DNA of 40,611 nt, from NCBI GenBank assembly GCA_949299185.1, contig CASFZR010000013.1, positions 1 through 40,611 on the forward strand, in the 5' to 3' direction. Below, in pieces: positions 17,497-25,058 of this stretch; the stretch's first letter is position 1; every line of letters starts with the position of its first letter. The position numbers were made by a program, and so were the translations under genes. The notes under the pieces were generated by a model. That model did no database searches. It had not been told where the DNA came from and was given only the letters and a program-made list of their open reading frames with translations. Source of the DNA: an uncultured Spirochaetales bacterium. Lineage in GTDB: Bacteria; Spirochaetota; Spirochaetia; Sphaerochaetales; Sphaerochaetaceae.

Positions 17497-20064
17497 ATGG
17501 AGAAGGAGCAGGGCCTGACGCCGATGATGCGTCAATACCTCGAGGTGAAGGAGAAGCATCAGGATATGGTGCTTTTCTTCCGCCTCGGTGACTTCTATGA
17601 GATGTTCAACGAGGACGCGATCGAGGTATCGAAGCTGCTTAACCTCACGCTGACCCATCGCGGCTCATCCCCGATGTGCGGTATTCCCTACCATGCGGCC
17701 AGGAGCTACCTCAAGCGGCTTCTGGATGCGGGGAAGAAGGTCGCCATCTGCGAGCAGCTCTCGCTTCCGGAGAAGTCGAATGAGCTGGCTAAGCGGAGCG
17801 TGACCGAGATCTACACGCCGGCGACTGTCGTGGATGATGAGTACCTTGACTCTCTTTCATCGTCATATGTCCTTGCCGCATCCATGGACCGCAAGGGCGT
17901 CTACATCTCCTGGACCGATATATCCACGGGGGAGTTCTACGTGCGCACGCTGCCTCTTGAGCGCGATTTCTCCTCCCTCGAGTCGGCCTTGTCCGCGATC
18001 TCCCCGAAGGAGATGCTCGTCCCCGATGATATCTATTTCTCGGAAAAGGGGTTCAGACGGGCCGCTGATGGTTCCGGCGCGATGGTGACGAAGCTTCCTA
18101 AATGGGAGTTCACCATACGCTCCGGCCTCAAGGAGAGCGCTAAGCAGTTCCCGCTATCGGTTCTCAGGGACGCCGGTGTCGGGGAGGATGATCCGGTCCT
18201 CTCCGTCATGGGGCCGCTATTGAGGTATATAGCGGATAACACCAAGGCAGAGCTGCCACAGCTGAGGGTCGTGGAGCGTATCACCGATGATGGCGAGGTG
18301 CTGATGAACGCGGCTGCCGTCCGCAATCTCGAGCTTGTCGAGACGATGACCGGAGGACGGAAGGAAGGCTCGCTCTTCAATACGATCAACAGGACGCTCA
18401 CCAGTTCCGGTGCGCGCCTCCTGCGCTATTCCATCCTACATCCCCTCGTGGATATCTCCCGGATAGGAGAGAGGCTCGATTGGGTATCCCTATTCGTCTC
18501 CGACAGGCGTGAGCTTGAGAGGGTGCGTGGCGTGCTTTCCTCCGCATCGGACCTGGAGAGGCTCTCTGCCAAGGCCTCCATGTCAAGGCTTACTCCCCGC
18601 AACATGATCGCGATCGCGGACACCATAGCCTCGTTCTTCTCCCTTGTCTCTGAGAGGAATGACTACCTCGCGCTTGCCGAGGACTTCTCCTCCTCATTCG
18701 ATGCGCTCCTGTCGCTCTCGGAGGATATCATGAGCGCGATAAGCCGCGACTGCACCAACGCCGCGGCCGCAGGCACGGTCATCCTTCCGGGCTTCGATGA
18801 GGAGCTGGACAGGCACAGGGAGCTTGAGGAGGGTGGCTCGGCACTTCTGGATCAGTATCTTGAGCGTATCAAGGCCGAGACAGGCATACAGAGCATGAAG
18901 GCCGGGGAGAACAGGATCCTCGGCGCGTATATAGAGGTGTCGAAGGGTCAGCTTGATAAGGTTCCCCCATACTTTATCAGACGCCAGACCCTTGTCGGCG
19001 GGGAGCGCTTCGTCACGCCGGAGCTGGAGGAGCTTAAGGCAAGGATCGCGAGCGCGGCGGAGGATGCGGCAAGGCGTGAGAAGGAGATATTCAACCTATT
19101 CCTCTCCCGCGCATCATCCCTCTACATCCCGATAGAGAACATGGGCCGGATCATATCGCGCCTCGATATGTACTCGTCCCTCGCGTACCTTGCCGCTCAG
19201 TGCGGCTGGGTGCGTCCGGAGATGATAGAGGAGGGGGATATAGAGATAGAGAACGGCCGCCATCCGGTCGTGGAGGCCTACACGGAGGCTGGCTCGTATG
19301 TCGCCAACTCATTCTCATCCGTTCCTTCACGCTTCTCCCTGATAACAGGCCCCAACATGGCTGGTAAGTCGACGTATCTCAGGCAGATTGCCTTGATCAC
19401 GCTCCTGTCGCATATCGGATCGTATGTTCCTGCATCGAGGGCCGTGGTTCCTATCACGGATAAGATCTTCTGCCGCGTGGGTGCGAGCGATAACCTTGCG
19501 CGCGGCGAGTCCACGTTCCTGGTGGAGATGTCTGAGACGGCCGCCATCCTCCGTTCGGCGACTAGGCGTTCCCTTGTGATAATGGACGAGATCGGACGCG
19601 GAACCTCGACCGAGGATGGCATGTCCATTGCCTATGCTGTCATGGGATACCTACGCAACCTCGGCTGCATAACGCTCTTCGCGACGCACTACCATGAGCT
19701 TACGCTCCTCGATACCTCCGGCATACAGCTGCTGCATATGGCCGTGAGGGAGGAGAGGAACACGATAACGTTCCTCCGCAAGGCCGAGCCCGGCGTCTCT
19801 GCCTCAAGCTATGGCATACATGTCGCCAAGCTCGCAGGGCTTCCCCGGGATGTGATCAAGGAAGCATCATCCTTCCAGCGCCGCCACTTCGCCGACTACG
19901 CCTTCGACTCCTCGCAGGGCGATCTCTTCATGGACTACTCCGACAGGGAGGGAAGCGAGGGAAGCGAGATCCTGCGGGATATCGCGGCCTTCGATACCGA
20001 TTCCTCCACGCCCCTTGAGGCGCTCATGTTCCTCTCTGAGATCAAGAAGCGGCTAGGGGAGTGA
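17497..20064 (+). CDS. mutS: DNA mismatch repair protein MutS
   Basis: MutS recognises mismatches and starts repair with MutL. The 855-residue protein shows the N-terminal mismatch-binding motif GDFYEMF (Phe33-x-Glu35), the core and clamp domains, and a C-terminal ABC ATPase. The ATPase has Walker A GPNMAGKST at about residues 618-626, LARGESTFLVEMSE as signature region, Walker B LVIMDEIGRGTST, and FATHYHELT. Length is normal for MutS1. ATG 17497 lies one base after the bamA stop, so it is probably cotranscribed with bamA. No terminator was found just downstream. Confidence 0.97.
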   Translation: MEKEQGLTPMMRQYLEVKEKHQDMVLFFRLGDFYEMFNEDAIEVSKLLNLTLTHRGSSPMCGIPYHAARSYLKRLLDAGKKVAICEQLSLPEKSNELAKRSVTEIYTPATVVDDEYLDSLSSSYVLAASMDRKGVYISWTDISTGEFYVRTLPLERDFSSLESALSAISPKEMLVPDDIYFSEKGFRRAADGSGAMVTKLPKWEFTIRSGLKESAKQFPLSVLRDAGVGEDDPVLSVMGPLLRYIADNTKAELPQLRVVERITDDGEVLMNAAAVRNLELVETMTGGRKEGSLFNTINRTLTSSGARLLRYSILHPLVDISRIGERLDWVSLFVSDRRELERVRGVLSSASDLERLSAKASMSRLTPRNMIAIADTIASFFSLVSERNDYLALAEDFSSSFDALLSLSEDIMSAISRDCTNAAAAGTVILPGFDEELDRHRELEEGGSALLDQYLERIKAETGIQSMKAGENRILGAYIEVSKGQLDKVPPYFIRRQTLVGGERFVTPELEELKARIASAAEDAARREKEIFNLFLSRASSLYIPIENMGRIISRLDMYSSLAYLAAQCGWVRPEMIEEGDIEIENGRHPVVEAYTEAGSYVANSFSSVPSRFSLITGPNMAGKSTYLRQIALITLLSHIGSYVPASRAVVPITDKIFCRVGASDNLARGESTFLVEMSETAAILRSATRRSLVIMDEIGRGTSTEDGMSIAYAVMGYLRNLGCITLFATHYHELTLLDTSGIQLLHMAVREERNTITFLRKAEPGVSASSYGIHVAKLAGLPRDVIKEASSFQRRHFADYAFDSSQGDLFMDYSDREGSEGSEILRDIAAFDTDSSTPLEALMFLSEIKKRLGE

Positions 20065-20303
20065 AGACATTTACCTAATCCGTTAACGATCTATATTACA
20101 AGGAATAGTTCATTGATGGCTGATTTACTCAGTCGATTGAGTTAATTTGCTCAATGCGTTGAGTGAATCGCAGAGGGAATATGGAACGGTCCAGGCATGC
20201 TCCGACTCTACGATTCCGTTGGAGGAATTCCTCAGGGGAAATCCTATGGCTTATATGATTTAGATTGTCTTTTAGACTCTCTAAATAAAAGTTCAAAAAA
20301 GCT
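20065..20303. other. Gap after mutS with three dyad symmetries
   Basis: No gene is visible here. CTCAGTCGATTGAG (20128-20141) and CTCAATGCGTTGAG (20150-20163) are two related 14-base dyads 22 bp apart, about two helical turns, on the same DNA face. GAGGAATTCCTC (20222-20233) is a separate perfect palindrome. They look like operator sites upstream of the GntR gene; hairpin formation without a T-run is the alternative. Confidence 0.4.
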
Positions 20304-20332
20304 TTGACATTATAATGTTATGACATTATGAT
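20304..20332 (+). promoter_or_regulatory. Promoter with overlapping operator-like dyad for the gntR operon
   Basis: TTGACA (20304-20309) and TATGAT (20327-20332) are exactly 17 bases apart. The perfect palindrome ACATTATAATGT (20307-20318) overlaps the -35 box, and TGACATTAT occurs twice (20305-20313, 20321-20329) with 16-bp spacing. This suggests repression by the adjacent GntR protein binding over the promoter. Confidence 0.65.
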
Positions 20333-20354
20333 TTTTTTTGCAGGAGGGTAGAAA

Positions 20355-21068
20355 ATGAGACTTTCGACAGAAGCCGGTGATAAGCCTTTATGGAGACAGT
20401 TATATGAAATCATCCAGAAAAGGATAGAGTGCGGTGAATATGAAGCAGGGCAGACTATTCCCTCTGAAAAGGAGTTCATTGAGGAATTCGGGATTTCTCG
20501 TATAACTGTTCGACAGGCAATGGATAAGCTGGTTTCCGATGGTTTTGTATGCCGGCAGAGAGGAAAGGGGACCGTTGTAAAGGCTACGAAGATTGATCTC
20601 TCTACGATTCTGATTACATCGAAATCCACATTGCAGGAAGTGAATAACTCACTCAATAGGATTACTGAATCTGTTGAGACCGTTAGCGCTCCACTTGAGA
20701 TCGCCAGGATGTTTGGTATTGATGAGGATTCTAATCTTATCCATGTTAAGCGATACAGCAATGTTGAAGGCGAGATAATCGCGATATATGAGACATATCT
20801 GAATCCGATATTCATCAATGAACTCGATTCTGAATTTGATTCCTTATATCAGAATATCAAGGATCATATCGGAAAGACTATTGATAGTTTTACCGATGAG
20901 GTTATTTCCGGTACCGCTACATTCGAGGAACAGAGATATTTCGCTGTTGCTTTGGGAATTCCGATTCTTATCAGAAAGCGTAAAGGCTACATAGAAGGTA
21001 ATCTAGTAGAATTCACCACATGCAAATATCGTGGGGATCGCTACAAGATGATTATCCAAGCCCAGTAG
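20355..21068 (+). CDS. GntR family transcriptional regulator, HutC/UTRA type
   Basis: The 237-residue protein has an N-terminal GntR winged helix (PLWRQLYEIIQKRI, PSEKEFIEEFGISRITVRQAM, then the wing with RQRGKGTVV). Residues about 90-235 form a UTRA ligand-binding domain, with the typical LIHVKRYSNVEGEIIAIYETYL strand. UTRA regulators often bind sugar phosphates or amino sugars and repress their own operon. A GGAGG site lies seven bases before ATG 20355. The gene has its own promoter with palindromic elements and is followed in the same direction by a sugar-phosphate isomerase and an ABC importer, which it presumably controls. Codon use is AT-richer than in the preceding mutS. Confidence 0.9.
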   Translation: MRLSTEAGDKPLWRQLYEIIQKRIECGEYEAGQTIPSEKEFIEEFGISRITVRQAMDKLVSDGFVCRQRGKGTVVKATKIDLSTILITSKSTLQEVNNSLNRITESVETVSAPLEIARMFGIDEDSNLIHVKRYSNVEGEIIAIYETYLNPIFINELDSEFDSLYQNIKDHIGKTIDSFTDEVISGTATFEEQRYFAVALGIPILIRKRKGYIEGNLVEFTTCKYRGDRYKMIIQAQ

Positions 21069-21087
21069 GACCACGAGGGATACATCC

Positions 21088-22803
21088 ATGTCGGATTATG
21101 ACAGAAAGCCAACCAAGCATATTCCTGAGTGTAGATTAAATGTCTTTTCGGGAATTGATAAAATCACTAGAGAGCTAGGGAAAGCTCTGCACAGGAAAGG
21201 CAGAGTCATTGCCCTGGAATGTTACCCAGGGGTGGATGTCGATACTGTATTCTCCCTTTGCGATAAGCTTCGCATAGAAAGGATCATAGATACGAGGAAT
21301 CTCTTTAAGGATTATGACTACATCCAGGAATATCTAAGGGCCTTCCTGACTGATGACCGCGTCTTCGGAAGGATGTACTATGGAGCGCTTGATGATTTCC
21401 TTGACGAGAATGCCGTCGTTGAAGCTAAGCAGGAGATCGTGGAGGATGAGTCCGTTTTTGCAGTCGTTGGAACGGGAGCCTCATTGGTTATCGACGCAGA
21501 TGTCTTGGTATATCTGGATATAAATAGATGGGAGATCCAGCTTCGCTATCGCAAGGGGATGCCTAATCTTCTTACTCATAATCCAGATGAGGATACCCTT
21601 CGGAAGATCAAGCAAGGCTATTTCGTGGAATGGCGGATTGCGGACAAGCTCAAGCAGATGGCGTTTAAGAGCATGGATTATTTCATTGATATGAATGTCT
21701 CTGAAAGCCCTGTAATGATTAATAGCGAGCTATTCAGAAAGGCCTTGAGGATGGATTCTTCTGAACCATTCAGGCTGGTTCCATATTTTGATCCAGGCGT
21801 ATGGGGTGGTCATTGGATGGAAGAGCATCTTGGGCTGGGAAGGAATGGCAGTAACTATGCATGGAGCTTTGATGGTGTTCCTGAAGAGGATAGCCTGAGA
21901 TTCGACTTCGATGGGGTATCGCTGGAAATGCCAGCAATGAATCTTGTTCTTTCGGAGCCAATAGCCCTTCTAGGATGTAAGGTCTATTCCAGATTCGGCG
22001 CGGAGTTTCCTATCAGATTTGATTTTCTCGATACGATGGGAGGGGAGAACCTTTCCTTGCAGGTACATCCATCAACTGAATATATACATAGGACTTTCGG
22101 CATGGCATATACTCAGGATGAAAGCTATTACATATTAGATGCCGCAGAGGATTCTTGTGTATATCTTGGATTGACTGAGGATTGTGATATCCCCAGGATG
22201 ATTGCTGATCTCAAGGATGCAAACGATGGGGGAAGGGCCTTTGATGCTGAGAAATACGTAAATGTCTTTCCTGCAAGAAAGCACGACCATTTTCTAATAC
22301 CTGCAGGAACATGTCATTGTTCTGGCCGTAATACGATGGTTTTGGAAATAAGCGCGACACCGTATATCTTCACTTTCAAGCTTTGGGATTGGGGGCGCCT
22401 TGGTCTTGATGGAAGGCCTAGGCCGGTCCATGTCGATCATGGACAGCATGTCATTGCGGATAGGCGTACCTCATGGGTAAAGGAAAACCTGATTAATCAG
22501 GAAAGGACGATTGTCGAAACTGATTCCTATAAGGAAGAACATACAGGCTTGCATGAACTTGAGTTTATCGAAACAAGGAGATTCTCTATCTGGAGCGAGG
22601 TGAGGATAAGCTGCCACGATAGTGTGAATGTATTGAATCTGGTAGAAGGAGACATGTGCATAGTTCAGAGTGTAGATGGCAGCTTTTCTGACTATGTGGT
22701 CCACTATGCAGAAACATTCATCGTACCTGCCTCTGTTCGAGAGTATCGGATCAAAGCGGATATGGGGCCCGTGAAGGTAATTCAGGCATATGTTCGCGTC
22801 TGA
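21088..22803 (+). CDS. Class I mannose-6-phosphate isomerase-like protein with an extra N-terminal domain
   Basis: The C-terminal part (from about residue 230) is a type I phosphomannose isomerase that should interconvert mannose 6-phosphate and fructose 6-phosphate. The expected zinc ligands are visible: Gln325 and His327 in NLSLQVHPS, Glu345 in QDESYYILDA, and His410 in IPAGTCHCSG. A second cupin region follows to residue 571. The N-terminal 200 or so residues (for example VIALECYPGVDVDTVF and RWEIQLRYRKGMPN) are absent from short isomerases and I cannot assign them; no intact P-loop is seen. A GAGGGA site lies seven bases upstream of ATG 21088. The gene lies between a UTRA regulator and an Afu-type importer, pointing to use of imported hexose phosphate. 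Confidence 0.8.
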   Translation: MSDYDRKPTKHIPECRLNVFSGIDKITRELGKALHRKGRVIALECYPGVDVDTVFSLCDKLRIERIIDTRNLFKDYDYIQEYLRAFLTDDRVFGRMYYGALDDFLDENAVVEAKQEIVEDESVFAVVGTGASLVIDADVLVYLDINRWEIQLRYRKGMPNLLTHNPDEDTLRKIKQGYFVEWRIADKLKQMAFKSMDYFIDMNVSESPVMINSELFRKALRMDSSEPFRLVPYFDPGVWGGHWMEEHLGLGRNGSNYAWSFDGVPEEDSLRFDFDGVSLEMPAMNLVLSEPIALLGCKVYSRFGAEFPIRFDFLDTMGGENLSLQVHPSTEYIHRTFGMAYTQDESYYILDAAEDSCVYLGLTEDCDIPRMIADLKDANDGGRAFDAEKYVNVFPARKHDHFLIPAGTCHCSGRNTMVLEISATPYIFTFKLWDWGRLGLDGRPRPVHVDHGQHVIADRRTSWVKENLINQERTIVETDSYKEEHTGLHELEFIETRRFSIWSEVRISCHDSVNVLNLVEGDMCIVQSVDGSFSDYVVHYAETFIVPASVREYRIKADMGPVKVIQAYVRV

Positions 22804-22848
22804 TCGTTTTCAGATAAGCAAGGAATCATGCAAGGTAAGGAGGTTAGC

Positions 22849-23889
22849 ATGAAAAAGCTAGTAGTTATCTTGACTGTCGGTTTGATGGTTCTTGGAGGAT
22901 TGTTTGCTGGTGGTGCGGGAGAAAAGGAGTCAGGCAAGCAGCTGGTCATCTATAGTCCTAACACCGACAAGGAAGTAGAGCTTATCATTCCGGCATTTGA
23001 GAAAAGCACAGGTATTTCCGTAGAGATAATCTCTGGAGGTACTGGCGAGATGGTCTCGAGAATCAACGCTGAAAAGGAGAATCCTCAGGCTGACGTACTT
23101 TGGGGTGGAATGGATTACAGCGTCTATGTCTCTAATCCTGATCTTTGGGAAGAATATGTTTCTCCGAATGTGACCTGCATACCTGATGAGTATATGATGC
23201 TTAACGGGTATTACACGACTTACTGCCTTGTTGGAGATTCTGTCTTCATATTGAATACGGAAGTCCTGTCTGATCTTGGCTTGTCCGTATCAGATATAAA
23301 GGGCTATCAGGATCTTCTTAGACCGGAGCTGAAAGGGTGGATTGCGATGGCTGATCCAACGTCTTCCTCAAGTGCATATAGGGAATTGACTACGATGCTC
23401 CTTGATATGGGATCTGAGCCATATTCGGATGACGCATGGGATTATGTCGAGGCATTTATCAATCAGCTTGATGGTAAGCTGCTGTCTTCCAGTTCGGCGG
23501 TCTATAAGAACACGGCTGATGGTGAATATGCTGTTGGTGTGTCATATGAGGATCCCTGTGTTTCCCTCATGGAAGATGGGGCTGAGAATATTGCATTGGT
23601 TTATCCTGAAGAAGGTGCAAAATGGGCTCCTGGATGTGCAGCCATCATAAAGAATGCTCCTAACATGGAAAGTGCAAAGGCCTTTATCGATTACCTTCTT
23701 TCCGATGAGGCGCAAACCCTTTATACAGAGCTTACCATGAGGCCAATAGATATAACGAAGGCTCCTAAGAGCATATACATGCCTTCTCTTAATGATATCA
23801 AGCTTTCATTTGAGGATTCTGAAATCGTAGCTACCAGAAAGGATGAATTTTCTGCCAGATGGACTGAGCTTTACTCGAAGACAATGTGA
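22849..23889 (+). CDS. ABC transporter substrate-binding protein, Afu/Fbp type, possibly for hexose phosphates
   Basis: This 346-residue exported protein is a family 1 periplasmic binding protein. The start at ATG 22849 is set by a strong AAGGAGG site; an upstream ATG at 22828 includes that site and is unlikely. The signal peptide (KKLVVILTVGLMVLGGLFAGG) has no lipobox cysteine, so a soluble periplasmic protein after signal peptidase I is expected. Family motifs are LVIYSPNTDKEVELI near the mature N terminus, ADVLWGGMDY, MADPTSSSSAYRELT, GVSYEDP and VYPEEGAKWAPGCAAIIK. The same family includes ferric-iron binders and AfuA, which binds hexose phosphates. The neighbouring isomerase favours the latter, as inference. 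Confidence 0.82.
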   Translation: MKKLVVILTVGLMVLGGLFAGGAGEKESGKQLVIYSPNTDKEVELIIPAFEKSTGISVEIISGGTGEMVSRINAEKENPQADVLWGGMDYSVYVSNPDLWEEYVSPNVTCIPDEYMMLNGYYTTYCLVGDSVFILNTEVLSDLGLSVSDIKGYQDLLRPELKGWIAMADPTSSSSAYRELTTMLLDMGSEPYSDDAWDYVEAFINQLDGKLLSSSSAVYKNTADGEYAVGVSYEDPCVSLMEDGAENIALVYPEEGAKWAPGCAAIIKNAPNMESAKAFIDYLLSDEAQTLYTELTMRPIDITKAPKSIYMPSLNDIKLSFEDSEIVATRKDEFSARWTELYSKTM

Positions 23890-23898
23890 ATGTATGTC

Positions 23899-23930
23899 GC
23901 TGGCTCCTTTATCTAGGGAGCCAGCATTTC
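23899..23930 (+). terminator. Strong intercistronic hairpin after the binding-protein gene
   Basis: GCTGGCTCC (23899-23907) pairs perfectly with GGAGCCAGC (23917-23925) over a 9-base loop, followed by ATTTC. It lies between the binding-protein stop and the ATPase start. The weak T-tail suggests partial termination or a 3'-end stabilising stem, both common ways to make more binding protein than membrane subunits. Confidence 0.65.
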
Positions 23931-23948
23931 TAGGTGCGGAGGAAATGT

Positions 23949-25058
23949 ATGCACACGCAGATTTCGATAGATAATGTTGTCAAAAGATATGGTGATAAGA
24001 CGATAATCGATGGACTTAGCCTTGTCATAAAGCCAGGCGAGTTCTTTACGCTTCTTGGTCCATCAGGATGTGGCAAGACGACGCTTCTTAGGATGATTGC
24101 AGGATTTAACTCAGTTGAGGCAGGGGACATCTATTTCAACGATAAAAGAATCAATGATCTTGATGTCACGAGGCGTAATATCGGCATGGTTTTCCAGAAT
24201 TATGCCGTCTTTCCGCATCTCACAGTAAAGAAAAATGTTGCCTACGGATTAAAGGCAAGGAAGCTGCCAAAAGAAAAGGTTGAGGCTGACACCAATGAGT
24301 TCCTTGATCTTATGCAGATAGAGGAGTATAAGGATCGGCTTCCGGAAAGCCTTTCTGGAGGGCAGCAGCAACGCGTTGCCTTGGCCAGGGCTCTTGTGAT
24401 CAAGCCTGATGTATTATTGATGGATGAGCCATTATCGAATCTCGATGCAAAGCTACGTGTCGAGATGCGTTCTGCCATAAAGGAGATCCAGCACGATATC
24501 GGGATTACAACCGTTTATGTTACGCATGATCAGGAAGAAGCCCTTGCCGTCAGTGACCGTATTGCCGTAATGAACAAAGGCGAGATTCAACAGGTAGGTT
24601 CGGGATGGGATATATATCAGCGACCGGCAAATCTTTTTGTGGCTTCTTTTATCGGTAAGACAAATATCCTTGAAGCTGGATTGGAAGTCGGATCATCTCA
24701 GGATTTCATAGTTCTGGGAAGTGGCGATAAGATATGCGCGCCTGCATTGCTTCCGGAGGAGAGAAGGAATCGGGTAGTTTACGTATCAATACGTCCTGAA
24801 GGATTCCGCTTATCACCTGAAGGTAATATCAAAGCGCATGTGGAAATGAGGACTTTCCTAGGCAATACGGTACATTACATCGTTTCCCTTTCCAATGGGA
24901 TACGTGTCGAGATACTACAAGATACGCTGACTAATCGCATCCTTGATTTAGGAGATGACATCAGGCTTGAAGTTGTTGATGCAAGCGTCAATGTTTTTGA
25001 TGCTGAATCTAGGAATAATATCCTTGTTGGAGTAAAGAATGATGATATCAAGAAATAA
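23949..25058 (+). CDS. ABC transporter ATP-binding protein, FbpC/AfuC type
   Basis: This 369-residue cytoplasmic ATPase powers the importer. It has Walker A GPSGCGKTT at residues 37-45, a Q-loop in MVFQNYAVFPH, signature LSGGQQQR, Walker B VLLMDEPLSNLD and the H-loop VYVTHDQEEA. A C-terminal TOBE-like domain of about 120 residues starts after IYQRPANLFVASFIG. ATG 23949 with GGAGG six bases upstream is chosen; an in-frame GTG at 23934 precedes that site and is unlikely. Its end overlaps the permease gene by 20 bases. Confidence 0.92.
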   Translation: MHTQISIDNVVKRYGDKTIIDGLSLVIKPGEFFTLLGPSGCGKTTLLRMIAGFNSVEAGDIYFNDKRINDLDVTRRNIGMVFQNYAVFPHLTVKKNVAYGLKARKLPKEKVEADTNEFLDLMQIEEYKDRLPESLSGGQQQRVALARALVIKPDVLLMDEPLSNLDAKLRVEMRSAIKEIQHDIGITTVYVTHDQEEALAVSDRIAVMNKGEIQQVGSGWDIYQRPANLFVASFIGKTNILEAGLEVGSSQDFIVLGSGDKICAPALLPEERRNRVVYVSIRPEGFRLSPEGNIKAHVEMRTFLGNTVHYIVSLSNGIRVEILQDTLTNRILDLGDDIRLEVVDASVNVFDAESRNNILVGVKNDDIKK

